DNA from: an archaeon
GTDB taxonomy: Archaea; Asgardarchaeota; Hermodarchaeia; Hermodarchaeales; Hermodarchaeaceae
DNA: 24,601 bases
Direction of reading: 5' to 3'
Assembly: GCA_016550425.1 (NCBI GenBank)
Contig: JABXGS010000006.1
Location: forward strand, 1-24,601
Positions 15,982 through 24,368 of the stretch are shown one piece after another. The translations under genes were made by a program, and so were the position numbers. Numbering within the stretch: the stretch's first letter is position 1; each line of letters starts with the position of its first letter. Under the pieces are notes generated by a model. It was not told the DNA's origin. It saw nothing but the letters and a program-made list of their open reading frames with translations, and did not search any database.

Positions 15982-16067
15982 TTAATTTCTCCTCATCATT
16001 GGACCTAATGAAAAGGCCTTCTGCCTCCATAGTATGATGTTAAAATGAAGAATAAATCCTTTGGGTG

Positions 16068-19037
16068 TTACCTACTATTCATTCTTTTGAATTTTGAACC
16101 AGTCGTCCATTGTAAAGTCCGAATTTGGTGAGGGGATAAAGGCACTTGTATTTGGTTGGCGGTTTGTTTGTTGATTGGCGAGATTTGAATGGATTGTTCA
16201 GCGAGATTGACTGAAGAAGGGGTTTCAATTGGAAATGAGATTTCGATTTGGGCTTGGGATGATTCTCCCTTAAGTTCGAATAGCCGGAGTATCGTCGATT
16301 CGGTTTCTTCGGCTTTTTTCAAACAGCTTAAGACACAGCCAGGTTTATCAATTGATAAGAACCCCTGTGATAACGTAAGAGGGCCGTTTACTAGTTCGTT
16401 TATTTGGATGGCTTTTAGGGGTGTGATAAACGATCTAACTTGCACAAGTGCTGTGGCATTCTTCCATGATCCTTGGTGGGGTATGATTGAATATTGCGCG
16501 ATATGTTCACCTAGACATTGTGCTCCGGGTGTGGGAAGTTCTGGTCCAGCATGTCCTCGGCGTGTGGTTAAGTCAGCTCGGGAAAGCCACCCGACTGAGC
16601 GGAGAAGAGTTAAAGCAATGGTTCGATTGGGGTTATCAATGACTTCAAATTCTGGTAGTCCACGGGTAGCAATGGATAATCCTTGGTGACCATCTGTTAC
16701 ATCGAGGAAGGTTTGGAGAGCGTGGGTTGTGGTGGAATCTTCGAACCAACCCATGGGTTTGCCTGGTACATTGGGTCGTTTGAGGATGGAGTTGAGGTAG
16801 TAGTCCATCATCATGGGATAGAGTTGGGCTTCCCAGTCTTGGGGAGCAGGTTTGAGAGAGCGTTCCGTGACATGAAAAGGAGTGTCACCCCATGCAGAAT
16901 CTGTGTTAATATGTGTTGGGAAAAGGACGCGTAGTCGATGATCTTCAGCTGTATTGGTGAATGTGGTTTGGATGTCGATTCGAGAGGATTGAGCAGAGAT
17001 AGTAATGAGATTCTGGATGGGTATTGTTATTGTTTTAGCACTTCGTTTTTGACGGTTTTTTAAGGCTTTTTGGGGAACCAGTAGATGCGTAGTCACTTCA
17101 ACTGTGACTGTTACAGGTCCCTGTTCGAGGATGCGAATCTTGGGTGGCGGTTCATCCTGAGTTGTTATTCGTTTATCTGTTGGTGGAGGGCAGTAGTTGT
17201 ATTCGTCACCGATATCCCCAGTGTCTTCGAAGATTAGAAGTGGTGAATATCTTTTTCGAGTAGGTTTATGGTAGAGGTTAATGGTGCCATCGAGTTTCGA
17301 AATTTGTAGGCTGATGAATTGGTTTGTGATACCAAAATTGTCGTCATCCTGTGTCAGAGATAGTGCAGGCATTGAATGTGGTGGCTTATCAGGCGTGTTG
17401 GGTGCTAGATAGAATGTAGTGTACCCCAAATGGGGAATGTCCTGTGCTGAGAAGGTAATCAGTACCTGTCTGGAAGTATCTGGGATTTGGGTTTCCCCTT
17501 TGTAAATGTGGGGAAGAGTGTGGAGATGAATGAGCGATTGGTAAGCAGGGTCGATGTCTTTGGCAGCGATGCTTTGAAATGGTATTTTTTCTCCCTTCTG
17601 ATTATAGAGGGCTAGTTGGGGGTTTTCATTTAGTTGTGAAGGGAGTTGGAGAAGGATGCGGATCAGGTCAGTTGTATTCCAGGGGTGGGGGTTAAAGATA
17701 CGGAATGCGGCTTGAATGGGTTGTGGTATGGCAGGAGGGGGTTGTGAAGATGCGTTTTGGTTGATGTGATGGATGGCTTCGCTAAGGATTTGTCGACCAA
17801 GTTGTTGACTCCAAGCAAACCTGCGCTCCATATCAGCGTGAGTGGCGTCGACGCTACAACCACAGATGGAGTCATGGGGGTGATTTTGAAGGAGTAGCTG
17901 CCAAGCCCTGCGAAGTGGGATCTCTGGATATAAGGCACCCAGCCACCAAGCGATGGTGGCAAAGGGTTCCACCCATCGTTCCAGAAGCTGTTGTGTCGCA
18001 AAATTTTGTTGTTTTAGATATAGACGAGTAGAGAAGACTCCAGGGAGTACTGGGATGTATTTGCTAGCATGTTGTTCGCCTTCAATGACTGGTAATTCTG
18101 CAAGATTTGCTTCATTTCGTACGATATTCAAGTACTCGTTAAAGGTGCTATGGTGTATAGTCACTCCTTGCAGCTCTTGAACGAAATCAGCAAACAGCTG
18201 ATCGATAAACGGACTTAATTCATCAAGGCCTGTGATATCTTCAATAAGAGGACTTTTCCCAAACTCCTGAAGTAACTGGGAAACCGTTTTTCCCTGTAAA
18301 ATGTCTGAGGATTGAAAACGTTTGTTTAGTGCAACAATTAGATCTGGAAGAAAGGGTTGCGGTGCAAGATGATCACTTCCATTCATAAGAAGGGCCGCTG
18401 AACTAGTCCCTCGCAACGCTAGCACATTAAGAGGCATTAGAAGCTGAGCCAATGTGCCATCAACTGAATTTGGCAGGTTCGCGGCTGTTGAATAACTTGA
18501 GCGTAAATGAACTAAGAGAACCTCAGACCCATCGGGTGCTCGCCAACGCAGTTCGGTGGGAAGTGTTTTGCCCCCGTCTTCCAGACCACGCCACCAGATA
18601 CTTGTATTAATATCAAAGCCCTTGAAAATCTGGGGTAGCTGTGCTATATGACCAAAGGTGTCAGGGACATAGCCGATTGCCATTGGATTTCCAAACTGAC
18701 GAGCTATCCGATGCCCATGTAGTAGATTCCGGATTAATGCTTCTCCACTAACCAGGAACTCGTCGGCAAGCACATACCAAGGCCCAGTTTGAATTCGATT
18801 TTGCGTAATCAGTTGTTTGAGACGATTGTGGTTTTCGGGGCGAAGTTCAAGATAGTCATCTAAGACAATTGTTTGCCCATCTAAGGTGAAATGCCGGTAT
18901 TGAGGATTTGTCTCCATTAAATCGATGAGTTGGTCTAAGGTTTTTACCAAGAGCCAACGGAAGTCCTCAAAGGGGAGGTACCATTCGCGGTCCCAGTGGG
19001 TATGACTAACAATTATCACGTTTTGAAGCTTGGGCAC
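16068..19037 (-). CDS. GH38 alpha-mannosidase
   Basis: An exo-acting, zinc-dependent retaining alpha-mannosidase of 989 residues with no signal peptide, hence cytosolic. Seen from the chosen start: VSHTHWDREW with zinc ligands H14 and D16, MAIGYVPDTFGH with nucleophile D126, a MNGSDH block, and QNHPHDSICGCSVDATHADM with zinc-ligand region H388-D389. The middle domain and long beta-sandwich C-terminus match the family in length. I chose the GTG at 19037 because AGGTGG lies seven bases ahead, the protein then starts MPKLQNVIIVSHTHW like bacterial relatives, and the TATA box at 19116-19124 would start transcription near 19094. The longest ORF (GTG 19115) would lie upstream of that. Bacterial relatives include mannosylglycerate hydrolase MngB, so the substrate could be mannosylglycerate or cell glycans. 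Confidence 0.95.
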   Translation of the reverse strand: MPKLQNVIIVSHTHWDREWYLPFEDFRWLLVKTLDQLIDLMETNPQYRHFTLDGQTIVLDDYLELRPENHNRLKQLITQNRIQTGPWYVLADEFLVSGEALIRNLLHGHRIARQFGNPMAIGYVPDTFGHIAQLPQIFKGFDINTSIWWRGLEDGGKTLPTELRWRAPDGSEVLLVHLRSSYSTAANLPNSVDGTLAQLLMPLNVLALRGTSSAALLMNGSDHLAPQPFLPDLIVALNKRFQSSDILQGKTVSQLLQEFGKSPLIEDITGLDELSPFIDQLFADFVQELQGVTIHHSTFNEYLNIVRNEANLAELPVIEGEQHASKYIPVLPGVFSTRLYLKQQNFATQQLLERWVEPFATIAWWLGALYPEIPLRRAWQLLLQNHPHDSICGCSVDATHADMERRFAWSQQLGRQILSEAIHHINQNASSQPPPAIPQPIQAAFRIFNPHPWNTTDLIRILLQLPSQLNENPQLALYNQKGEKIPFQSIAAKDIDPAYQSLIHLHTLPHIYKGETQIPDTSRQVLITFSAQDIPHLGYTTFYLAPNTPDKPPHSMPALSLTQDDDNFGITNQFISLQISKLDGTINLYHKPTRKRYSPLLIFEDTGDIGDEYNYCPPPTDKRITTQDEPPPKIRILEQGPVTVTVEVTTHLLVPQKALKNRQKRSAKTITIPIQNLITISAQSSRIDIQTTFTNTAEDHRLRVLFPTHINTDSAWGDTPFHVTERSLKPAPQDWEAQLYPMMMDYYLNSILKRPNVPGKPMGWFEDSTTTHALQTFLDVTDGHQGLSIATRGLPEFEVIDNPNRTIALTLLRSVGWLSRADLTTRRGHAGPELPTPGAQCLGEHIAQYSIIPHQGSWKNATALVQVRSFITPLKAIQINELVNGPLTLSQGFLSIDKPGCVLSCLKKAEETESTILRLFELKGESSQAQIEISFPIETPSSVNLAEQSIQISPINKQTANQIQVPLSPHQIRTLQWTTGSKFKRMNSR

Positions 19038-19043
19038 CGTAGT

Positions 19044-19049
19044 CCACCT
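19044..19049 (-). promoter_or_regulatory. Shine-Dalgarno site deciding the alpha-mannosidase start
   Basis: AGGTGG on the minus strand lies about six to seven bases before the GTG at 19037. It favours that start over the GTG at 19115 and over a third GTG at 19019. Confidence 0.6.
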
Positions 19050-19115
19050 ATTCTGAATAATCTCTTGTAGAGTATATGGGTTAGTGACTCTTACTCTTAT
19101 GATGTTCGTTCCCAC

Positions 19116-19124
19116 AATATAGCA
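19116..19124 (-). promoter_or_regulatory. TATA box candidate of the alpha-mannosidase gene
   Basis: The minus strand reads TGCTATATT. Transcription about 26 bases downstream would begin near 19094, giving a leader of about 57 bases to the GTG at 19037. Confidence 0.4.
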
Positions 19125-19286
19125 TAAGATACGCCATCAACAACATTTCTTTTCGAACCCACCAAGATGTGGTTTCACATCCTTTCCATGGTAAAGGGCG
19201 AAGCATTTGATCTTTACTTATCCGAACCCCTCTCTGCCTTTTAGTAGCAGATACTCGAAGCCATTCTAAGTGGAGGTTTAAAAAAC

Positions 19287-19538
19287 ATGACACAACTGAT
19301 GCAACCGCAAGCGGAATCAGATCGCATTCTCTGGGAAGTACTACGCGAGTTACAACCACATCGTGATCCGCTGCAACATGCAGCAATTCTGCGAGCCGAC
19401 CAAGTCCAACGGCTTCGCCCATTATTAGATTATGTTTGCCGACTTCACTGGCGGGCAGGACCCACTGAAGAAGGGGAAGCCGCCTTGAAGCGCTTTGTCT
19501 ACAGATTTCTCAGTGGGGATATCCCATTTTACGACTAA
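19287..19538 (+). CDS. small soluble helical protein, unknown function
   Basis: An 83-residue protein, mostly helical and charged, with no membrane segment and no recognisable motif. It is rich in Gln, Leu and Arg (ADQVQRLRPLLDYVCRLHW) and ends GDIPFYD. The ATG has GGAGG ten bases ahead, which is the chief evidence that it is real. A hairpin follows 32 bases after the stop, giving a self-contained transcription unit. Longer minus-strand ORFs that overlap it have no SD site. It is divergent from the alpha-mannosidase gene, with about 250 bases between the starts; a regulator is one possibility, though no DNA-binding helix-turn-helix is evident. Confidence 0.6.
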   Translation: MTQLMQPQAESDRILWEVLRELQPHRDPLQHAAILRADQVQRLRPLLDYVCRLHWRAGPTEEGEAALKRFVYRFLSGDIPFYD

Positions 19539-19570
19539 ATAAGCTTTCAACCATTGCTCAAACAAAGGTA

Positions 19571-19611
19571 TGAGGAGAGGAAACCCTTCCGCTGGGGGAA
19601 TCCTCTCCTTA
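19571..19611. terminator. hairpin between convergent genes, possible bidirectional terminator
   Basis: AGGAGAGGA (19573-19581) pairs perfectly with TCCTCTCCT (19601-19609). Flanking G-T and T-A pairs extend the stem to about 11. Inside, two A-A mismatches precede a CCC/GGG stem. It lies between a plus-strand gene ending at 19538 and a minus-strand gene ending at 19633. There is no strong T-tract on either side. Confidence 0.5.
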
Positions 19612-19632
19612 ACCTTCCATTCACTAGAAGTA

Positions 19633-20952
19633 CTACTTTTTGATATAACGATTGTAGACCCAACCACCAACCGCTAAGGCGACAACAATTACTATGCTAA
19701 TAATGATGTATTCTATAGGAATTGGCTCTGGTGGAGGTGGTGTCGTGGGGGTTCCTAGATATTCTCCGACCTCCCAATCCCACTGAAAAATCTGTGAAAA
19801 ATAATTTGCTACACCTGAATGTGAAATTATTACACCTGCCTCTCTGTTTTCACTCACTGATTCGTTACTCCAGTTGATGCTTGAAATGAGTACTCGTTGG
19901 TTATCAGCGATAACGCCCTTGTTATGGGTCCATCCAAAGTAGGTTTGATTAGTGAAAGCGACTTGGACGCCATTTGCGAGGAACATATCTGCGACGTCTT
20001 GCATTCCAGAACTTCTGTTATCAAGCATAACTCTGCAAGTCACACCACGCGCAGCAGCAGCAATTATTGCATCATTAAACTGATTAGATGAACCGTCCCA
20101 CGATATTTTTGAATACATTTGTTGAATATCTAAAGTAGAGGTTGCGCTGTCAATTAAAGCAACAATTGGTGGAATACATTCGTTGGGAGACACTAACGAG
20201 GTAATAGTCATTGTACCTGTAAATGATTGATTGGAAAACGGAGCTGGATAGGGTCCAGTGTAAGTGCTTGCAGAAAGGAAAACGTAATCATCACCATCTT
20301 GTGTGTAAGGAGTTGCAGCGATTACATCATTAGCAAAAACATTTAGGAAGTATTGAACTACATCTGGATTACGGATTGCCACCCCCCATTCACGGTTCCC
20401 ATCACTATTTATTGGTGGTATTCCGGATTTAGCCCAATTAGCACTTTGAACAATCACAATCTCACGATCAATAATAATGAACTTCGAATGATCAAAATAG
20501 AGATCCGGTCGAGAATAGTAGGCCTGTACATTAGCCCCGTATCCTGGTAGACTTGAAATATTGTAAAGAGAAGCATGTGTCCAGTAATTTTCCGAGCTAC
20601 TAGCCCAATTACGAGATACAATAACCTGTATATTCATGGTACCATTTCTAGCTAGTGCATCAGTGAATTCTCTTAGTAGAAACCCATTGCTTATAGCATA
20701 CATTTCCATAAGAATTTCTTTTTGAGCTCGCCGAAGATAATCTAAAGTAATTTCATATGAGGAGTCAGGAGAAGAGAAACAGTCTACAGTTGCTATTCCA
20801 GTTGTCGTGTTAGCTACAAACTCACCGCTTTGTGCTCGAATTGTAAATGGAAGTTTGTGTGAGCTCATTGGTATAAAGACTGGTTGGGTGAATACCAGCA
20901 AGCTAAGTACAACTGCTATTGTAGATAATCTAAATACATGGGAACGATCCAT
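19633..20952 (-). CDS. exported, membrane-anchored phospholipase D-family protein with two HKD motifs
   Basis: A 439-residue protein of the PLD superfamily, which cleaves phosphodiesters in lipids or nucleic acids through a two-histidine active site. It has an N-terminal signal segment (STIAVVLSLLVF, about 10-21) and two complete HxK(x)4D motifs: HSKFIIID (H155, K157, D162) followed by SANW, and HNKGVIAD (H343, K345, D350) followed by SSINWSNES. A Pro-rich linker (TPTTPPPPEPIPIE) leads to a C-terminal helix and YNRYIKK, so the catalytic part faces outside. I chose ATG 20952 because the signal peptide then starts properly; the ORF extends to 21024 without clear signals. Extracellular nuclease, lipase or toxin-like roles are all possible. 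It is convergent with the 83-residue gene and divergent from the 160-residue gene. Confidence 0.9.
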   Translation of the reverse strand: MDRSHVFRLSTIAVVLSLLVFTQPVFIPMSSHKLPFTIRAQSGEFVANTTTGIATVDCFSSPDSSYEITLDYLRRAQKEILMEMYAISNGFLLREFTDALARNGTMNIQVIVSRNWASSSENYWTHASLYNISSLPGYGANVQAYYSRPDLYFDHSKFIIIDREIVIVQSANWAKSGIPPINSDGNREWGVAIRNPDVVQYFLNVFANDVIAATPYTQDGDDYVFLSASTYTGPYPAPFSNQSFTGTMTITSLVSPNECIPPIVALIDSATSTLDIQQMYSKISWDGSSNQFNDAIIAAAARGVTCRVMLDNRSSGMQDVADMFLANGVQVAFTNQTYFGWTHNKGVIADNQRVLISSINWSNESVSENREAGVIISHSGVANYFSQIFQWDWEVGEYLGTPTTPPPPEPIPIEYIIISIVIVVALAVGGWVYNRYIKK

Positions 20953-21147
20953 TGTAATACATTTCCTGTTGAGTCTTGTACAATGGTATCGATTCTGGAG
21001 CATTTTCCTATTAGAATCTATCACATTTTCCGATATTTTGGGTTTTCATGGCGACAAAAGCTTGAAAATAATTGAAACAGAATTTATTCGTGATTTTTCT
21101 ATTTGAGTCTAGTTCATTTCGTGAAAGGTTGATATAGGATACTTAAG

Positions 21148-21155
21148 CTATAATG
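21148..21155 (+). promoter_or_regulatory. TATA box candidate for the 160-residue protein
   Basis: GCTATAATG lies about 44 bases before the GTG at 21195. Predicted transcription start is near 21177, leaving a short leader that includes GGTGA at 21185-21189. Confidence 0.45.
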
Positions 21156-21194
21156 ATTGCCTAAAAAACATTGTAACCATAAAGGGTGAAAATA

Positions 21195-21677
21195 GTGGCT
21201 AAAGAACTGAAATATACATTCAAACAATTCCCCCCTGCTGAAAAAGCGTTCAAATGCCTTGTGAATCGATTAGAATTACAGGTTCGAGAAGAAGACATAG
21301 GTGGAGGACTTAGGGCGTTTAATGAAAATCGCAGTTTGTCAATGCAGTTACAGACTCGCGTAACTGAACGTGGTGGAATGACTGTTGAAGTTCACATTAG
21401 GGCATCAAATGATACACTTATCTCGCATGTTCTCGCCTGTTTTGGTGAACCAGACAAGGAACGAAAAATGGCTCCAACGGCTAAGGATTTTGCAGAAGTT
21501 ATAATGACAACCGAATTGGGTGAAGATATGAAGGCTTTTGTTTCAGAAGTCTGTTCAAAAATGGACATTACAGCTGACCAATTCGGAAATTATCGAGCTA
21601 TGGTTATAACAACATCTGGTCTTCCTGGTGCTTCTATGGAAATTAAAAAAGCAGCAAAGAAACTTAAATCCCTTTGA
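21195..21677 (+). CDS. soluble protein of unknown function
   Basis: A 160-residue protein I do not recognise, with no membrane segments. The N-terminal half alternates strands and charged turns (NRSLSMQLQTRVTER, MTVEVHIRASNDTLISHVLACFG). The C-terminal half is helical, with KDFAEVIMTTELGEDMKAFVSEVCSKM and a Lys-rich end (EIKKAAKKLKSL). The look is of a small alpha/beta domain, perhaps nucleic-acid- or ligand-binding, but I see no diagnostic motif. Two GTG starts are possible. I chose 21195 because GGTGA ends five bases before it, whereas the GTG at 21186 overlaps that site. The gene is convergent with the zinc-finger gene, 23 bases away. Confidence 0.72.
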   Translation: MAKELKYTFKQFPPAEKAFKCLVNRLELQVREEDIGGGLRAFNENRSLSMQLQTRVTERGGMTVEVHIRASNDTLISHVLACFGEPDKERKMAPTAKDFAEVIMTTELGEDMKAFVSEVCSKMDITADQFGNYRAMVITTSGLPGASMEIKKAAKKLKSL

Positions 21678-21700
21678 TTACGTGACCTGAAAGACTAAAA

Positions 21701-21868
21701 TTAGCCAAATCGTAATTCATGTGTATCGGATTCGTGACCACAGACTGGGCATTTGTATTTCTTTTTCTTGAAAATACAGGCCCGGTGAAATGAAGAATTA
21801 CAATTCGAGCATTTAATCGGGGTTTGCACCATTTTTCCGCATGCCTGACAGACATCATCAGAACTCAA
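21701..21868 (-). CDS. 55-residue C4HC3 (RING/PHD-like) zinc-finger protein
   Basis: Minus-strand translation gives a tiny protein that is almost entirely a two-zinc finger: C7, C10, C20, C23, H28, C31, C40, C43. The spacing is CxxC-x9-CxxC-x4-HxxC-x8-CxxC. The core NSSFHRAC followed by KYKCPVCG is the cross-brace pattern of eukaryote-like RING and PHD fingers, with C4HC3 order. A short DTHELRFG tail follows. No ATG precedes the first cysteine in frame. The only start that keeps all eight ligands is TTG 21868, with AGGA ten bases ahead, and the frame is open only to 21880. The stop is at 21701. It could be a small E3-type adaptor, a transcription accessory finger or a substrate tag reader; nothing nearby encodes ubiquitin machinery. 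Eight correctly ordered ligands in 55 codons make chance unlikely. Confidence 0.78.
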   Translation of the reverse strand: MSSDDVCQACGKMVQTPIKCSNCNSSFHRACIFKKKKYKCPVCGHESDTHELRFG

Positions 21869-21960
21869 AATATCACATTCCTATTACTCTAATACCTACG
21901 GACTTCATGATTAAACGTTTCTCTTGGAGTTCCTCATAGATTAATTCGTTAAGGAGTACC

Positions 21961-22887
21961 TCAAATTTCTTTTTCTTTGATGTAAGGGACACCTATTGCC
22001 TTAGGTGGTATCGATCGGCGGATAATCCCTAATGCTACAATAACGCTGATGTATGGTATCATTTGGATAAATTGGACATATTGTGAGAGAAACTGAAATT
22101 CAGGTAGAATAAGTATCGAGGATTCGATAGCACTTAGAAATCCAAAGAACAAACCAGAAAGAAAGACACCAAGTGGAGTCCAATTTCCGAAGATTAATGC
22201 GGCAAGAGCGATAAATCCACGACCACCAGTCATTAATTCAACGAACCGGCCAAGTGATCCAATGGATAATTGAGCCCCACCAAGGGCAGAAAGAATGCCA
22301 CTAAGAACGACTCCTACCATTCTTACCGTTTCCACACTCACTCCAGCAGTATCGAGAGTGCTAGGATCTTCTCCTGAAGCACGTAGTCTTAACCCAAAGG
22401 GAGATCGAAAAAGGACATAATGACTTAGGGGAAGCATGAGAAACATCAATACAATCAATGGTGTGATATATCCTAGCCAAGGAACCGCAACTCCAGGTAA
22501 ACGTGGAACTGTAGGGGATACACCATGAACCCCCCATATTGCAAAAAGTCCAAATGTCGTTAAACCTGTAGCGAATAAAATGATGCCTGCACCACTTACA
22601 ATCTGGTTCCCTTTTAGTTTCACACAAATTATTGCATGAATTAGTCCTAAGAAGGCTCCTGAAACAAGAGCAGCTAGTAGACCAAACCAAGGATTATTTG
22701 TGAACCAAGTTATAGCTACTCCTGTAAAAGCACCCATGAGCATCATACCCTCTAAGCCGATATTAACCACTCCTGATCGCTCCGAGAACATACCACCTAA
22801 TGCTGCTAGTACTAAAGGTGTAGCAAATTTCAAAGTAGAATTGATGAACCACGCAATTATTAGCGGATTAAAAAGTGAATCCTGCAT
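21961..22887 (-). CDS. BMP-type nucleoside ABC importer, second permease (YufQ/NupQ-like)
   Basis: A 308-residue membrane permease of the branched-chain-amino-acid/ribose superfamily, nucleoside branch. Seen: GGMFSERSGVVNIGLEGMML (31-50), the signature of this subunit, then alternating hydrophobic helices, SPFGLRLRASGEDPSTLDTAGV (the cytoplasmic coupling loop that docks on the ATPase) and GGRGFIALAALIFGNW. Length is typical. Its ATG shares one base with the stop of the preceding permease (TGATG), and a strong GGAGGTG lies seven bases ahead. It is the partner of the gene upstream, and together they form the channel. The substrate is expected to be purine or pyrimidine nucleosides by family. 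The binding lipoprotein gene is not in the window. Confidence 0.93.
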   Translation of the reverse strand: MQDSLFNPLIIAWFINSTLKFATPLVLAALGGMFSERSGVVNIGLEGMMLMGAFTGVAITWFTNNPWFGLLAALVSGAFLGLIHAIICVKLKGNQIVSGAGIILFATGLTTFGLFAIWGVHGVSPTVPRLPGVAVPWLGYITPLIVLMFLMLPLSHYVLFRSPFGLRLRASGEDPSTLDTAGVSVETVRMVGVVLSGILSALGGAQLSIGSLGRFVELMTGGRGFIALAALIFGNWTPLGVFLSGLFFGFLSAIESSILILPEFQFLSQYVQFIQMIPYISVIVALGIIRRSIPPKAIGVPYIKEKEI

Positions 22888-24368
22888 CAGAACGCACCTC
22901 CGATAATTACTCCCTTCCTAAATGTCAGATAATAAGAAGAAACAACAAGAAAGATTCCGATGAGTCCAAGTACTAAAAGAGGTATCGTGAGGGTGTTTAC
23001 CTGAAATATAAAAACCAATATTGCTAAAACTATCCAACAAATTGATGAAACAAAGGCGACAAGAAGACCCCATATTCGTCTCATAAAAATACCTACGAAG
23101 GCAACAAGGGCTACAATTCCAATACTAACCATTTGAGCCATGAAGATAAGATCGGTTTGAGTATGAGCAAAGCCAATGAAAAGCCCAAGTATGGACCCAG
23201 ATAGAGTGATAATCGCGGTAAGAAAAATTGGTAATGCACTTTTAGGGTCTTCGATTATCCAATTGGCATATTGATTGCCTCTAGAAGCCAACCATTTGAT
23301 TATCTTAGGGGCTGCTACAAATATAACGACTAGTCCTTGGATTATGATAACCATCTCTCTGGGAACATTAGCAACTGAATCCATAACAACGGCGCCTGCT
23401 TTCAAGAAACCAAAGAACAGGGCACCTAAAAACACACCAAACGGATTATTAAGACCAAGTACAGCAACTGTTATCCCGTCAAAACCTAGTCCCGCAGACC
23501 ATCCATTGATGAAGCGATGATGATAGCCAAGAATCTCTCCTGCTCCAGCTAGTCCCGCAAGAGCGCCACTAAGAGTTAGAGCTAGTACCATCATATATTT
23601 TGGATTGATGCCTGCAGCTTCAGCCGCATATAAATTGCGACCCACAGCTCGAATTTCGAAACCGCTTACAGTTTTATTCAAAAAAAACCAAATAGCAATG
23701 GCGCAAATGATTGCCACAATAAATCCAGCATGAAGAAAGGGGGACCCTAATAGATTGGGAAGCATGGCTGTATTTTGAATGGGAGAGGTTTGGGGATATG
23801 GCGTTCCGGGTTCTTTCAAGGGAAATGTTACCAGCCATTCTGTTAAAAGGATAGCAACATAGCTCAACATCATTGTAGTAACAACTTCATGAGCACCACG
23901 ATAGGCCTTAAGCAAACCAGGAAGAAACGCCCAAGCAGCCCCACCAATTGCGGCTGCAATTAGACAAGCAAGCGGATGGATAATGGGAGGTAACAACGTG
24001 TAAACCCCAAGAATAGTCGCTATCATTGCACCGATGTAAAGCTGACCTTCTGCACCAATATTAAAAAGACCGGCTTTGAACGCAACAGCTACTGAAAGTC
24101 CAGTTAGAATTAGAGGAGTTGCATACCAGAATACCTGATCGGGATTTCTGAAAGCACCCTGAATTAAAACTGCATAAGCAAAAAATGGATCATAGCCTGT
24201 TGCAATCATTATAAGGGCGGCTATAAACAATGCAAGAATAATGGAACCAAGTGCCCAAAACACTTCTTTCAAAATTTCTAATAATGTTCTTTCGAAAGGG
24301 CGAAGTTCTTGTCCGCCATTAATTACCTTTTCAACCTCTGAATCACTTGAGCCACGAATATCGTTCAT
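22887..24368 (-). CDS. BMP-type nucleoside ABC importer, first permease (YufP/NupP-like) with extra C-terminal helices
   Basis: A 493-residue permease. The core (about 40-355) carries AFKAGLFNIGAEGQLYIGAM (96-115), YRGAHEVVTTMMLSYVA (156-172), the coupling loop FEIRAVGRNLYAAEAAGIN (237-255) and LGFDGITVAVLG (294-305), all typical of the subunit. Usual members end near 350-365 residues. Here about 130 residues follow, with four further hydrophobic segments (about 380-400, 408-428, 433-456, 460-482) and a short basic end. The segment is of no family I recognise. The start overlaps the ATPase stop by four bases (ATGA), with GGAG about eight bases ahead, so the importer genes are translationally coupled. 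Confidence 0.93.
   Translation of the reverse strand: MNDIRGSSDSEVEKVINGGQELRPFERTLLEILKEVFWALGSIILALFIAALIMIATGYDPFFAYAVLIQGAFRNPDQVFWYATPLILTGLSVAVAFKAGLFNIGAEGQLYIGAMIATILGVYTLLPPIIHPLACLIAAAIGGAAWAFLPGLLKAYRGAHEVVTTMMLSYVAILLTEWLVTFPLKEPGTPYPQTSPIQNTAMLPNLLGSPFLHAGFIVAIICAIAIWFFLNKTVSGFEIRAVGRNLYAAEAAGINPKYMMVLALTLSGALAGLAGAGEILGYHHRFINGWSAGLGFDGITVAVLGLNNPFGVFLGALFFGFLKAGAVVMDSVANVPREMVIIIQGLVVIFVAAPKIIKWLASRGNQYANWIIEDPKSALPIFLTAIITLSGSILGLFIGFAHTQTDLIFMAQMVSIGIVALVAFVGIFMRRIWGLLVAFVSSICWIVLAILVFIFQVNTLTIPLLVLGLIGIFLVVSSYYLTFRKGVIIGGAF
22895..22901 (-). promoter_or_regulatory. strong Shine-Dalgarno site inside the first permease gene
   Basis: GGAGGTG on the minus strand overlaps the last codons of the first permease (Gly-Gly-Ala) and lies seven bases before the ATG of the second. 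It is the longest match to the archaeal 16S tail seen in the window. Confidence 0.7.

Noticed and set aside
17663..18001. 112-codon ORF in another frame inside the alpha-mannosidase gene
   Set aside because: It lies wholly within a gene with intact family motifs. A shadow frame.
19081..19422. 113-codon minus-strand ORF overlapping the 83-residue gene and the alpha-mannosidase 5' end
   Set aside because: It lies antisense to a gene with a good GGAGG site, has no SD site of its own and shows no recognisable protein pattern.
19425..19670. 81-codon minus-strand ORF over the intergenic hairpin and the PLD gene end
   Set aside because: It overlaps two better-supported genes and includes the hairpin sequence. 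Probably a chance frame.
21664..21858. 64-codon minus-strand frame overlapping the zinc-finger gene
   Set aside because: The neighbouring frame encodes an ordered set of eight zinc ligands, while this one shows no pattern.
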